64,000 nucleotides of DNA from Marinifilum fragile JCM 15579 (GTDB lineage: Bacteria > Bacteroidota > Bacteroidia > Bacteroidales > Marinifilaceae), in NCBI RefSeq assembly GCF_001310955.1, contig NZ_BAZX01000014.1:1-64000 (forward strand). The letters are read 5' to 3'. Every line of letters begins with the position of its first letter. Position 1 is the stretch's first letter. Of this stretch, positions 53,271 to 63,373 are shown in pieces. The notes under the pieces are model-generated. The model was given only the letters and a program-made list of their open reading frames with translations, was not told the origin of the DNA and searched no databases. Position numbers and translations under genes: made by a program.

Positions 53271-54011
53271 TTAAGCTATTCCATTCGCACTAACCGCAGC
53301 CCCAATAATTCCCGCTCCATTTTGAAATTCGGCAAGCAATACAGGCACCTCTACATCAATTTCGCTTTCGAACTTATCCAATTTCTTGCTTACTCCTCCT
53401 CCAAGAATAAAGTAATCGGGGGCACATATTACATTCACATGATGAAGAAATTCGTTGAATCGTTTTCCCCAGGCGGTAAAACTCAAGTCTTGCTTTTTTC
53501 GAACCGAATCGGCAGCATATTTTTCAATTTTCTTGCCATTCTTGTATTTCAATTGGCCCAATTCAAAATTGGGTAACAATTGTCCATTATAGAAAACTCC
53601 AGAACCAATTCCTGTGCCTATGGTGATCATTACCACCAGGCCTGATTTACCTCTCCCCACTCCATATTTCATTTCTGCCAAACCTGCTGCATCTGCATCA
53701 TTCACAACAGTAACATCCAATCCGGTTTTCTTGCTGAAAAGTTCATCCACCTGAACACCTACCCAGGACTTATCCATATTGCCGTGGGCCATGGCTTTTC
53801 CGTGAGAAATGATGCTTGGAAAACCACAACCAACAGGACCATGCCAATTGAAATGCTCAACAATTTTCTTTATCACATTAGCAACAGCTTTTGGTGTAGA
53901 TGGCTGGGGTGTTGGGATTCGAAATCGTTCCTCCAATTGCTTTCCCGTTTCTACATTAACCGGTGCTCCTTTAATTCCCGAACCTCCTATATCAATTCCA
54001 AGTATTTCCAT
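53271..54011 (-). CDS. ppgK: polyphosphate glucokinase (ROK family)
   Basis: Protein of 246 residues from the ATG at 54011 ([15 protein letters not shown]); the longer frame from 54035 adds eight residues without family character. The phosphate loop is [22 protein letters not shown] and [17 protein letters not shown] are the catalytic Asp region and the second phosphate motif of the ROK/PpgK family. It lacks the CxCGxxGC zinc motif of many ROK kinases, as do polyphosphate glucokinases. It phosphorylates glucose with polyphosphate and perhaps ATP. Confidence 0.85.
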   Translation of the reverse strand: MEILGIDIGGSGIKGAPVNVETGKQLEERFRIPTPQPSTPKAVANVIKKIVEHFNWHGPVGCGFPSIISHGKAMAHGNMDKSWVGVQVDELFSKKTGLDVTVVNDADAAGLAEMKYGVGRGKSGLVVMITIGTGIGSGVFYNGQLLPNFELGQLKYKNGKKIEKYAADSVRKKQDLSFTAWGKRFNEFLHHVNVICAPDYFILGGGVSKKLDKFESEIDVEVPVLLAEFQNGAGIIGAAVSANGIA

Positions 54012-54226
54012 AAATTCTGATTGTGGATTTAACATGATGATTAAAAATACAAAAATCAGGGAAAACGAGAAAAGAAGAATATCATGGGCATCAGGCCAAT
54101 TGCATTCATAAAAAAAAGAAAAACTTGATGTAATTTTTACAAAGGATTATTATTTTGCAAGTTCAAAGTGGCATAAACAGAGATATGGCCATTAGAAACA
54201 AAGTAAGATGCTTGAATAAACAAAAG

Positions 54227-55087
54227 ATGATTATGGACAAAGTAATTGAGTTTTTAGAATACGAGATATTTAAAATTGGAAATTTTTCGTTCACATTTGG
54301 AAAAATCACCAGTACACTTATCACAGTATTAATCACCATTTTTTTACTCTGGCTAATTAAGAAAGCACTGTTCCGAAAAAAATCATTTTTAAGTATCGAT
54401 AAAGGAAACCTTTATTCATTGTTTCAAATTATCAAATACTTGGTATGGATCATTTCATCATTAATTATCCTGGAAACATTGGGATTTAAACTGAATGTGC
54501 TTTTGGCTGGATCGGCTGCCTTACTCGTAGGTGTTGGATTGGGCTTACAGACTACATTCAATAATTTTGTTTCAGGAATCATTTTACTTTTCGAGAGATC
54601 AATTAGGGTTGGGGATATTTTGGAAATAGATGGTGATGTTGTTAAGATGGAGAGAATTGGTTTGAGAACTTCATCTGCAAAAAACCGAGACGACATCGTC
54701 ATTATCATACCCAATTCACTAATTACAAGCAATAAGGTGATCAATTGGAGTCATCAATCAGAAAAAACACGATTTAAAATTTGTGTTGGCGTAGCATATG
54801 GAAGCGATGTAGAATTGGTTACCAAAGTATTAAGAGAAAGCGCGCTGGAAAGCAAAGATATTACTGATAAAGAATCCATCTTGGTGAGATTTGTTAACTT
54901 TGGAAACTCTTCCCTTGATTTTGAATTGTTGTTTTTCAGTAGAAATATATTCAGGATAGAAAATCTTAAATCAGATATCAGAATGCTGATAAATAAAAAA
55001 TTTATCGAGAACAACATTTCCATTCCATTTCCACAGATGGATGTTCATTTTAAATCAGATGATACAGGATATTTTAGCAAAAAATAA
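54227..55087 (+). CDS. MscS-family mechanosensitive channel
   Basis: Protein of 286 residues from the ATG at 54227; ATGs at 54185 and 54233 are also possible. Three membrane segments: about residues 18-40, 60-80 and the pore-lining LLAGSAALLVGVGLGLQTTFNNFVSG. The beta domain VGDILEIDGDVVKMERIGLRTSSAKNRDDI then PNSLITSNKVINWSH is typical. It opens under membrane tension to release solutes on osmotic downshift, in the inner membrane. It is monocistronic. Confidence 0.9.
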   Translation: MIMDKVIEFLEYEIFKIGNFSFTFGKITSTLITVLITIFLLWLIKKALFRKKSFLSIDKGNLYSLFQIIKYLVWIISSLIILETLGFKLNVLLAGSAALLVGVGLGLQTTFNNFVSGIILLFERSIRVGDILEIDGDVVKMERIGLRTSSAKNRDDIVIIIPNSLITSNKVINWSHQSEKTRFKICVGVAYGSDVELVTKVLRESALESKDITDKESILVRFVNFGNSSLDFELLFFSRNIFRIENLKSDIRMLINKKFIENNISIPFPQMDVHFKSDDTGYFSKK

Positions 55088-55453
55088 AACTTCTCAGTTA
55101 AGATATACACAATATAACTGTCCGCACATTCTTAAAAATCCTACTTTTTAAGACAAATAGAACTGGCTTAGTATCGTTTTTTCATATGACGAATGTCAGT
55201 TCTATATTGTGTCTCTTTATTTTACATCGCGAAAATTCCCATCCTTATCGAATTTGTGAAAATTTCCACCTATTTTGTCATTCACTTCCCTATTTTTATT
55301 GTCTTAATTGCATTAGTGCATACAAACAACAATACCAATCATGAAACGAACATGAATTTTAGCATACTAAACTTTTCAAAAAAGTATGATTAAAATTCAT
55401 CGAGAGTTCCTCCCGATAACAATCGGGATGACAAACACAAAAATTTCAACCAG
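55088..55453. other. spacer with a dispersed palindrome
   Basis: No supported gene. CCCGATAACAATCGGG at 55411-55426 is a short palindromic element just upstream of the S9 peptidase; a similar one is at 9307-9320. Confidence 0.4.
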
Positions 55454-57961
55454 ATGAAAAAACATTTACTAACATTCCTGTTTCTTTTAATAGGAATTGG
55501 TGTTTTTGCACAGAAAACACCTGTTACAAAGGCAAATTATGAATTGCCTGCAAGATTCTCTCCTAGCAAGTTGAGATCTATGGTATTTTCAACCAAAGTT
55601 TATCCACACTGGCTTAAGAACGGGGAAAAGTTTTGGTATTCGTACCAAACTTCCGAAGGATTGAACTATTATTTGGTAGATCCTGCAAGAAACATGAAAA
55701 GCAAGCTTTTTGATCCTGTAAAAATGGCTGCTGACATGAGTCGCTTGACTGGTGATCCTTTCGATGCAAAGCACATGGACATTAAAAAAATGAAATTCAT
55801 TAAGAATGAAAAGGTTTTGCAGTTCGAAGTGAAAAGTAAATTGGCCGAAGAAGAAGAAAAAGATGAAGAAAACGGCGACAAACAGGAGGAAGAAAAAGAC
55901 GACAAGAAGAAAGACAAAAAGAAAAAAATGGTTGCTAAAGTTTGGCATTTCGAATACGAACTAGCAAGCAGAAAACTGCGTCTTTGGGATGATTTTGAAA
56001 AGCCATTGGAACAAAAAAAATGGGCTTCGGTTGCTCCTAACCAGGAGTATGTAATTTTTGCCAAACACCACAACCTGTATTGGATGGATGCTGAGAATTA
56101 CAAAAAAGCTCAGAAAAACGAGAAAGACACTACCATTGTAGAGCATCAATTAACAAGTGATGGTCTTAAGGATTATGCTTATGGTGATACTGGATATGGT
56201 AAGACCAATACCGAAAAAGAGAAAGAAAAAGATGACAGAAAAGCGGCTTATGTAACTTTCTCACACGATTCAAAGAAATTTGCAATTATTCGCGAAGATG
56301 AAAGAAAAGTGAAAGATCTTTGGGTATTGAATGCGGTTGCCAAAGGTCGTCCTACTTTGGAAACCTACAAGTATCATATGGCAGGAGAAAAAGAAGCTCC
56401 TCAATATGAAATGCAAGTATTCGACTGGGAAAGCAAAAAGTCTGTTGTTGTTAAAACTGATGCATGGAAAGATCAAACTCTTCGTATTTTAAGAGCTCCA
56501 CGCAAAAAGGCAAATGCGGATGACGATTTGAAATTCTCTAAATGGCTTTCAAAAAACAGCGATTTGATTTATTTCCAACGCCAAAGTCGTGATATGAAAC
56601 GAGTTGACATCTGTTCGGCAAATACCACAACAGGTGAAGTGAAAGTAATTATCGAGGAAAGATTAAATACTTATATCGAAACGCGTAACCTGGTTAGCAT
56701 TAACGATGGCAAAGAGTTCATTCACTGGTCGGAACGTGATGGTTGGGCTCACTTCTACCTTTACGATGCGGAAGGAAATGTAAAAAATCAAATTACATCA
56801 GGTCCTTGGCATGCCGATGCAGTACAGGGTGTTGATGAAAAGAACAGAGTGCTTTATTTCACAGCCAATGGTCATGAAAAAGGCGAAGATCCTTACTATG
56901 CTCACCTGTATAGAGTAAACTTTGATGGTACTGGCTTGAAATTGCTGAACAAAGGAGATTTCAACCATGAAGTAAGCCTGAATGATCAAAACCATTACTT
57001 TGTAAACAACTCTTCAAGAGTAAATACAACTCCTGAATCGAAATTGTACGATACACGTGGCAACAAGATTATGGATTTGGAAACTGCTGACCTTTCATTA
57101 CTATTCGAAGCTGGCTACAAGTTTCCGGAAATCTTTACCGTGAAAGCTGGTGATGGCGTAACTGATCTATACGGTGTAATGTACAAGCCATTCGATTTTG
57201 ATGAGAACAAGAAATATCCAATCTTAACCTACGTATATCCTGGTCCACAAACCGAAGCGGTTTACAAAAGCTTCTCTTCTCGCATGGATCGTGCAGATCG
57301 TATGGCGCAGTTCGGTTTCATTGTAGTTACCGTAGGACACAGAGGAGGTCACCCAGATCGTTCAAAATGGTACCACAACTACGGATATCAGAACATGAGA
57401 GACTACCCTCTTCTTGACAAGAAGGTTGCATTGGAACGTTTGGCAAATCGCCATGATTTCATTGATATCAACAGAGTTGGTATTTTCGGTCACTCAGGAG
57501 GTGGATTCATGTCTACTGCTGCAATGCTTGTATATCCTGATTTCTTTAAAGTTGCTGTATCAGCTGCAGGTAACCACGATAACAACATTTACAACCGCTG
57601 GTGGAGTGAAACTCACCATGGTGTAAAAGAAGTTGTTACTGAAAAGGATACTACATTCCAGTACAAAATTGCAACCAACCCAAGTTTGGCTAAAAATTTA
57701 AAAGGTAAACTTTTATTGGTAACTGGCGATATTGATAACAATGTACATCCAGCAAATACAATTCGTGTTGCAAATGCATTGATCAAAGCAAACAAAAGAT
57801 TCGATTTATTCATTTATCCTGGTCAACGACATGGATTTGGCAACATGAGCGAATACTCTTTCTGGTTAAGAAGTGAATATTTCTGTAAGCACCTATTGGG
57901 TGATTACCGCGAAGGAGCTGATTTCATTGAAATGCAAAATGAAACGCCTAAAACCTGGTAA
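55454..57961 (+). CDS. secreted S9 family peptidase (dipeptidyl-peptidase IV-like)
   Basis: Protein of 835 residues with a signal peptide (LLTFLFLLIGIGVFAQ). The N-terminal part is a beta-propeller, as in DPP IV. Residues about 135-160 are an unusual highly charged insert of Glu, Asp and Lys. The C-terminal alpha/beta hydrolase has the nucleophile in GHSGGG (Ser near 679), Asp in VTGDIDNNVHP (near 758) and His in GQRHGFG (near 793). It should cut dipeptides or short peptides in the periplasm. It is followed by a terminator at 57983, so it is monocistronic. Confidence 0.92.
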   Translation: MKKHLLTFLFLLIGIGVFAQKTPVTKANYELPARFSPSKLRSMVFSTKVYPHWLKNGEKFWYSYQTSEGLNYYLVDPARNMKSKLFDPVKMAADMSRLTGDPFDAKHMDIKKMKFIKNEKVLQFEVKSKLAEEEEKDEENGDKQEEEKDDKKKDKKKKMVAKVWHFEYELASRKLRLWDDFEKPLEQKKWASVAPNQEYVIFAKHHNLYWMDAENYKKAQKNEKDTTIVEHQLTSDGLKDYAYGDTGYGKTNTEKEKEKDDRKAAYVTFSHDSKKFAIIREDERKVKDLWVLNAVAKGRPTLETYKYHMAGEKEAPQYEMQVFDWESKKSVVVKTDAWKDQTLRILRAPRKKANADDDLKFSKWLSKNSDLIYFQRQSRDMKRVDICSANTTTGEVKVIIEERLNTYIETRNLVSINDGKEFIHWSERDGWAHFYLYDAEGNVKNQITSGPWHADAVQGVDEKNRVLYFTANGHEKGEDPYYAHLYRVNFDGTGLKLLNKGDFNHEVSLNDQNHYFVNNSSRVNTTPESKLYDTRGNKIMDLETADLSLLFEAGYKFPEIFTVKAGDGVTDLYGVMYKPFDFDENKKYPILTYVYPGPQTEAVYKSFSSRMDRADRMAQFGFIVVTVGHRGGHPDRSKWYHNYGYQNMRDYPLLDKKVALERLANRHDFIDINRVGIFGHSGGGFMSTAAMLVYPDFFKVAVSAAGNHDNNIYNRWWSETHHGVKEVVTEKDTTFQYKIATNPSLAKNLKGKLLLVTGDIDNNVHPANTIRVANALIKANKRFDLFIYPGQRHGFGNMSEYSFWLRSEYFCKHLLGDYREGADFIEMQNETPKTW

Positions 57962-57982
57962 TCCTTTTATCAGATAATATTT

Positions 57983-58016
57983 AATCCCGGTTTGCAATGC
58001 AGATCGGGATTTTTTG
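57983..58016 (+). terminator. terminator of the S9 peptidase gene
   Basis: AATCCCG (57983-57989) / CGGGATT (58005-58011) with a T run of six, about 25 bases after the stop. Confidence 0.8.
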
Positions 58017-58087
58017 GTTTCATAACCAGATGTTAAGAATTTATTGCTAGATTTAAAGGTCAAATAAATTCTATACATATCATTCCA

Positions 58088-58579
58088 ATGAAAAGCACCG
58101 TTGAGTTACAAGATGATCCTCTAAGCAAAATCACGTTTAATTCTCCCAGATCTTCACGTTTTTCCAGAATTGTTTTACAAACCTTTATGATCCTGTTTTT
58201 TGCAATCCCTATTTTCGCTACAGTTTCAACAGCTGTGTTGCTTGGTGAAGTATCTCCTGCTATTGTAATATTCTATATTATCTTTGGTTTGTGTGGATAC
58301 TACTTTTTAAGATTATTCTTATGGAATAAACATGGAAAAGAAATTCTACACCTTGAACATCGCAAAATTTCTTATGAAGCTGATTACAAAATGTTCAAAT
58401 CAAATAAAGTTGAAATAAGTAATGAAGATTTAACTGTTGAAGTGAATCCTGTTATGACAAATGAAAAGTTAGCAACATTTAAATTTATTTCAGAAAGTCA
58501 AAGTATTGAAACAGTCGTAAAAGTACCAATTGAAGAACTTGAAATTCTAAAAAAAGAAATAGAAGCAGTATACAATTAA
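58088..58579 (+). CDS. small membrane protein of unknown function
   Basis: Protein of 163 residues with two membrane segments (about residues 33-55 and 60-80). A cytoplasmic or periplasmic beta-rich tail (KVEISNEDLTVEVNPVMTNE) and a final helix follow. There is no signal peptide and no motif. Ten bases separate it from the L,D-transpeptidase gene, so they form a two-gene unit. Confidence 0.6.
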   Translation: MKSTVELQDDPLSKITFNSPRSSRFSRIVLQTFMILFFAIPIFATVSTAVLLGEVSPAIVIFYIIFGLCGYYFLRLFLWNKHGKEILHLEHRKISYEADYKMFKSNKVEISNEDLTVEVNPVMTNEKLATFKFISESQSIETVVKVPIEELEILKKEIEAVYN

Positions 58580-58589
58580 TAATATATAC

Positions 58590-59339
58590 ATGAAACTTGT
58601 TCTCACTTTCATTTTAGTACTTCAATCCATTTCAATGTCCTCAAGTTTTAAATCTCAACAATTAAAATATTCAAGAGTTAGAGAAGCATATGCTGAAAAG
58701 GAAAATGGCATCCTGAAACTTCTCAACAATAAGAGTATCAAAATTGATGAATTAGAAGTGTATTTGCGTGCTTTTAAATTCGGACAAAAAATTCAGCTCT
58801 GGGGTAAAAACAAATCAGATGAAAAGTTCAAATTGATAAAAGAATATAAGGTCTGCAGAAAATCAGGCAAACTTGGTCCCAAAAGAAAACAAGGAGACTT
58901 ACAAGTTCCCGAAGGATTCTATTATATCGACCGATTCAATCCTGCCAGCAACTTTCACCTTTCTTTGGGCATCAATTATCCAAACCAATCAGATTTATTT
59001 TGGGCCGATAAAACCAATCCTGGTGGAGATATCTTCATTCACGGATCATGCGTAACCGTAGGATGCTTGCCAATTACCGATGATCAAATCAAAGAGTTAT
59101 ACATCTTTTGCGTGGAAGCCAAAAACAATGGTCAGCAGAAAATTCCGGTTCACATCTTCCCTGCCAAACTTTCAAACAAAAACTTTGATGCGCTTGTTTC
59201 CAAACACAAAGAGGATCAAGACAAAATAACCGTTTGGAAAGATTTAAAAAGTGTCTACGATTCATTCAATAAAACAAGACAAATTCCAAAGGTAACATTC
59301 TTAAAAAATGGAAAACATCTTATAGAATCCAAACAATAA
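58590..59339 (+). CDS. L,D-transpeptidase (YkuD/YafK-like)
   Basis: Protein of 249 residues with a signal peptide (LTFILVLQSISMSSSF). The catalytic motif is HGSCVTVGC at residues 151-159 with nucleophile Cys159; VPEGFYYIDRFNP is the conserved beta region before it. It should act on peptidoglycan stem peptides in the periplasm, like E. coli YafK/DpaA or the ErfK group. It follows the small membrane protein and ends at a shared terminator. Confidence 0.88.
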   Translation: MKLVLTFILVLQSISMSSSFKSQQLKYSRVREAYAEKENGILKLLNNKSIKIDELEVYLRAFKFGQKIQLWGKNKSDEKFKLIKEYKVCRKSGKLGPKRKQGDLQVPEGFYYIDRFNPASNFHLSLGINYPNQSDLFWADKTNPGGDIFIHGSCVTVGCLPITDDQIKELYIFCVEAKNNGQQKIPVHIFPAKLSNKNFDALVSKHKEDQDKITVWKDLKSVYDSFNKTRQIPKVTFLKNGKHLIESKQ

Positions 59340-59364
59340 AAAAAGGCACCACTAGGGTGCCTTA
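59337..59364. terminator. bidirectional terminator
   Basis: AAGGCACC (59343-59350) / GGTGCCTT (59356-59363). On the minus strand it has a seven-T run that serves the metalloprotease gene. Confidence 0.8.
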
Positions 59365-59385
59365 AATATTTTATCCTGTTTAAAA

Positions 59386-60465
59386 TTACTGAACAAAACC
59401 TTCTCTTGCTCCGCCTTCAGCGAATAAAGCTCTCATTCTGTCATTCTGACCATTGGTAAACATATACATACAGTTGTCATATACGTAATCCATATAATTC
59501 ATAGTCATATCATTAGTACGACAATGTACTGTTGGATAAGGAGGACATTGATAATTAGGTTGGTCTGAACTTGGCGTATCAGTAACAAAATCATCTTGAC
59601 GACATCTACCGTCACCCCAAATGTGGCGAAGATTCAACCAGTGACCTACTTCGTGAGTAGCTGTACGACCGTGTCCATAAACACCTCCTCGTTCATTTTC
59701 TCCAAAGAAATCACTACCAATAACAACGCCATCGGTTGCTAGAGCACCTCCTGGGAATTGAGCATATCCTAAAATACCACCACCAATTTCACAAACCCAA
59801 AGGTTTAAGAAACTTGTTGGATCAGTAGCATCAATACCACCTTGGCTAGAAAGTTTCATAGAATCGTCTGTTCCCCAAGTAGTTTTTGTTGAAGCCTTTC
59901 TATTTACACCTGCCAAAACGAAAGTAATGTTACAATCTGCAACTGCATTGTTAAATTCAGAAGGTACACCACCTGTATTAGGGTTCAAATCATTGTAATC
60001 CTCATTCAAGATATCAATCTGAGAATCGATATGAGCCTGAGTAATTGGATGTGCAGGATCTTCCAAAATATTTACAATAACAGGAATTGTAATTGCTCCT
60101 TCGTAAATAGTTGGAACAGGATCTGGATCCGGAGCAGGTTTTTTACCTGTAACTGCCTTATCTGCTTTCGCAGCAATTAATTGTCTTGTATGCTTTTCAA
60201 TGTCAAACATACGTTGCTCCAAACCAGGATTTTCTTTTAATTTTTTGTTTAGGACTTTCATCGATCCACATCGACAAGTAGCACCGTGCTCATGACCTGC
60301 TTTAACATCTGTAGGGGAATCAGCAGTTTCAGCAGTATAGACATAAAAGTCACTCATGTCTACGGCAATGTCATTTGCTTGTTGAACTTTTAGATCGTTA
60401 GATTCTTTTTGACAAGAAGCTAAAAATAGCCCTAAAACAAGTAAGGGGAAAAATAACTTTTTCAT
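59386..60465 (-). CDS. M43 (pappalysin-type) zinc metalloprotease lipoprotein
   Basis: Protein of 359 residues with a lipoprotein signal (LGLFLASC, Cys18). Zinc motif HEVGHWLNLRH at residues 271-281 and the Met-turn MNYMDYV near residue 328 identify family M43 of the metzincins. The N-terminal 120 residues are a propeptide-like region with two cysteines (CRC at 64-66) that could block zinc in the latent form. The enzyme is probably displayed on the outer membrane. It is monocistronic. Confidence 0.88.
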   Translation of the reverse strand: MKKLFFPLLVLGLFLASCQKESNDLKVQQANDIAVDMSDFYVYTAETADSPTDVKAGHEHGATCRCGSMKVLNKKLKENPGLEQRMFDIEKHTRQLIAAKADKAVTGKKPAPDPDPVPTIYEGAITIPVIVNILEDPAHPITQAHIDSQIDILNEDYNDLNPNTGGVPSEFNNAVADCNITFVLAGVNRKASTKTTWGTDDSMKLSSQGGIDATDPTSFLNLWVCEIGGGILGYAQFPGGALATDGVVIGSDFFGENERGGVYGHGRTATHEVGHWLNLRHIWGDGRCRQDDFVTDTPSSDQPNYQCPPYPTVHCRTNDMTMNYMDYVYDNCMYMFTNGQNDRMRALFAEGGAREGFVQ

Positions 60466-60829
60466 AAAAAATTAGTTTAAAATGGTTAATGATTCCTCAA
60501 TTTAAGAATAAAATCAACAACCAACCAAAATTATTTTTCACATTTTTTAACATTTACTCATCAATCACCTGTATTTATGCACAATACAACTGTTCAAAAT
60601 TAAACATCAACAGAAACAAGCTTATCCTACAGTAACATTTTGATTAATTAAAACAAGAGAATGTCATTATTGAATTATCATATTTTACATCAATAAGAAT
60701 CTTAGAATAGCAAAATTTTACTTTGTTTAAGAGCTCTTTTATCACTCTTTTGAGCTTTTATTTTGAATGGGGTTTTGTTTCGAAATGATTACAATTTGAT
60801 TTTTATTGTAAAAAAAATGGAACAAAACA
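60466..60829. other. intergenic region
   Basis: No gene. CAAAATTA at 60526-60533 (TAATTTTG on the minus strand) is a possible -7 box for the metalloprotease, without a clear -33 box. A weak hairpin near 60727-60757 (AGCTC / GAGCT) may end aroG transcripts. Confidence 0.3.
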
Positions 60830-61897
60830 TTATTTAATGGATTCACTAAAAGATCTCAATAGCTGAGCCGTAGATTTCCAATCCAAGCATTCATCAGTAA
60901 CAGAAACCCCATATTTCAAATCGGATTTGTTTGCGGGAATATCTTGTTTGCCAAATTCAAGGTTGCTCTCAAGCATAAAGCCCTTGATAGATTGACTCCC
61001 ATTTTGCAACTGAGTTACAATGTCCTGAAGTACTAATTCTTGATTACTTGCCTGTTTTCCAGAGTTGGCATGACTACAATCAATCATGATTTTTGGAATT
61101 ATACCAAATCCATTCAATTTATCTTCTATCTCCTTAACATACCTGGCTTCATAGTTTGGAGTTTTACCTCCTCGCAATATAATGTGAGTATTTGGGTTTC
61201 CCTTTGTACGAATAACTGATACTTTTCCTTCTGGATTGATACTTACAAAATTTTGCGGTGCAGCAACAGCCTGCATGGCATTTAAAGCAATATCAATATT
61301 CCCATCGGTACCATTTTTAAAACCTACAACCGAAGATAAACCACTTGCCATATTTCTATGACTTTGAGATTCTGTTGTTCTGGCACCAATGGCCGTCCAA
61401 GAAAATAAATCCTGTATATATTGAGGTGTAACAATATCCAATGCCTCACCTGCTGCTGGCAATCCCAATTCTGCAATATATACCAATAATTCCCTCGCCT
61501 GTTTTAATCCCTCTTGTATTTGGCAGGTGTTATCCATAAAAGGGTCATTTATCAAGCCTTTCCACCCTGTAGTAGTTCTTGGCTTCTCAAAGTAAACCCG
61601 CATTACAAGAAAAAGTTGATCGGTCAATTCATCAGCCAAATCTTTCATTTTTCGAGCGTACTCTTTAGCGGCTTTAATATCATGAATGGAACAAGGACCA
61701 ACTATTGCCAAGATTCTTTTATCTCTCCCACTTAAAATGTTTTTTATGGTACTTTGCCCCTTGTGAACTGTATTAATACATTTTTCCGTTAGAGGGTACA
61801 ACTCTTTTAAAGCTATGGGAGTTATTATGGCTTGTTCAACACTTACATTTAAGTTTTCAATTCTTGGATCTACCATAGGGGCATTCAATTTGGTCAA
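60830..61897 (-). CDS. aroG: 3-deoxy-7-phosphoheptulonate synthase, AroG (type I-alpha) class
   Basis: Protein of 355 residues, the enteric-type DAHP synthase: AIVGPCSIHD, MRVYFEKPRTTTGWKGLINDP, AIGARTTESQSHR, and IMIDCSHANSGK are the PEP, sugar-phosphate and metal residues. Enteric members are each inhibited by one aromatic amino acid; which one here cannot be read with certainty. It is unrelated in subclass to the DAHP synthase in the aro operon, so the cell has two entry enzymes. No leader peptide with aromatic codons is visible upstream. Confidence 0.95.
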   Translation of the reverse strand: MTKLNAPMVDPRIENLNVSVEQAIITPIALKELYPLTEKCINTVHKGQSTIKNILSGRDKRILAIVGPCSIHDIKAAKEYARKMKDLADELTDQLFLVMRVYFEKPRTTTGWKGLINDPFMDNTCQIQEGLKQARELLVYIAELGLPAAGEALDIVTPQYIQDLFSWTAIGARTTESQSHRNMASGLSSVVGFKNGTDGNIDIALNAMQAVAAPQNFVSINPEGKVSVIRTKGNPNTHIILRGGKTPNYEARYVKEIEDKLNGFGIIPKIMIDCSHANSGKQASNQELVLQDIVTQLQNGSQSIKGFMLESNLEFGKQDIPANKSDLKYGVSVTDECLDWKSTAQLLRSFSESIK

Positions 61898-62260
61898 TAT
61901 AATTAAAGAATACAGCTGTATTCCAATTCGCTCCGAATTTAGTTGTTATTTTTTAGTGAATGAAAAATATAGGGCATAGATTGGTTAATCTGGAAAACTT
62001 TTTCTACACAAACGATTACAATTTGCAAATTAGTTCCCAAAGAATATTTTTCCTATTTTTACAGCTCATGATTAAAAGAACAACTTTTACATATCATTCG
62101 GAGTCCGCATTATAGGCAAGTCTTTTGATTTGTCTCAAATCAACTTGCCGACATTTCACTTTTGCATCATTTTTACTTGATGCCTACTTTTTTATACAAT
62201 AAATTTTAGTGAATTAATTTCAGCGAACAATTACTATGGCTGAAACCTAAACCGAATGTA
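61898..62260. promoter_or_regulatory. possible attenuator region upstream of rsgA
   Basis: The spacer between divergent aroG and rsgA holds a 15-codon frame (62068-62115, MIKRTTFTYHSESAL). It is directly followed by a strong hairpin, GGCAAGT...TTGATTT / AAATCAACTTGCC (62114-62149), and a second, GCATC / GATGC with a short T run (62162-62192). This is the layout of a leader-peptide attenuator, but the codons are not dominated by one amino acid. Function unproven. Confidence 0.35.
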
Positions 62261-63315
62261 ATGAATACATTAAATAAATTGGGATGGTCTGATTTTTTTG
62301 AAACCTCTCTTACTCCAGACGAAAAACAAAATACAACCATTGGTCGCATTTCAACTGTAAATAAAACGAATTATATTGTTATTTATGAAAGTGGTATTAA
62401 AACCTGTGAACTTGCAGGTAATTTAATGTTTGGATTAGATGAAAATGAAAAGCCAAAAACAGGAGACTGGGTATTATTTCTTGATTATGGTGATTTAGGG
62501 ATAATATCGAAAATTTTACCCCGATACAATTGCCTTTCCAGGCAAAAATCAGGAAAAGAAATTGCAGAACAAATTATAGCTGCAAATATCGATTATGCTG
62601 TTATAGTTCAATGTCCTGAAATTGGCTTAAATCTAAGACGATTGGAGCGCACACTAGTGCAATTGCAAAACTGTAATATCGAGCCCATTGTTCTGATTAA
62701 CAAAACAGATCTACCCATCAGTGATGAACAACAGATTACAATGAATTTCATGATAGATGCTTATCAGGCAATTCCCATTAGCGCATATCATGGAAGCAAT
62801 ATGAAATTGCTCAAAGATCAGATTCTAACAGGTAAATCGTATGTTTTATAGGTGCATCGGGAGTGGGGAAATCCTCAATAATAAATACTCTGGAAGAAGA
62901 GAATAATATAAAAACAGGAGAAATCAGTCAAGCTACCATGAAAGGAGCACATACTACCACTTCTAGAGAATTGTATATTCTGAAGAGTGGTGGAGTTGTA
63001 ATTGACACGCCTGGCACTCGAGAATTTGGATTAACAGCGCCAAGTTCAGAAGCTAGATCATCTGGCTTTCATGGAATCGACAAGCTCGTTAAAGGCTGTA
63101 AGTTTCATAACTGTACACATACCAACGAAAAAGGCTGTAAAATTTTAAAAGCCGTCAAAACTGGAGGTATTTCAGAAGATGAATACGAAAGTTTTATGCG
63201 TTTGAACCGAGAAATGGAACATTATGAAAGCAGTTTACAGGATAGAAAACAAAAAGGGAAGAAACTATCCAAAATCATTAAGAACATGAAAAAATCGGGA
63301 TATAAAAACCGATAA
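62261..63315 (+). pseudogene. rsgA: ribosome small-subunit GTPase RsgA, split by one missing T
   Basis: The 5' part encodes the OB-fold and first G-domain half (EPIVLINKTDLP). It then reads GKSYVL and stops at 62851. The next frame supplies FIGASGVGKSSIINTL (the P-loop), the DTPGTREFGL motif and the C-terminal zinc domain CKFHNCTHTNEKGC to 63315. The domain order is the circular permutation typical of RsgA (G4 before G1). One T is missing from the run at 62844-62847; repaired, the protein is 351 residues. RsgA helps mature the 30S subunit and is nearly universal, so a sequence error is the likely cause. Confidence 0.9.
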
Positions 63316-63327
63316 TCATTAAAAAAT

Positions 63328-63358
63328 AAAGGGCTTAGATTTTAAAATCTGAGCCCTT
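63328..63358. terminator. bidirectional terminator
   Basis: AAAGGGCTTAGATTT / AAATCTGAGCCCTT long stem with one mismatch and a very small loop, between convergent genes ending at 63315 and 63374. Confidence 0.85.
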
Positions 63359-63373
63359 GTAATATCATATCAT

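Noticed and set aside
61898..62067. Aromatic attenuator upstream of aroG
   Set aside because: No leader frame with repeated Phe, Tyr or Trp codons and no terminator hairpin is visible on the minus strand.
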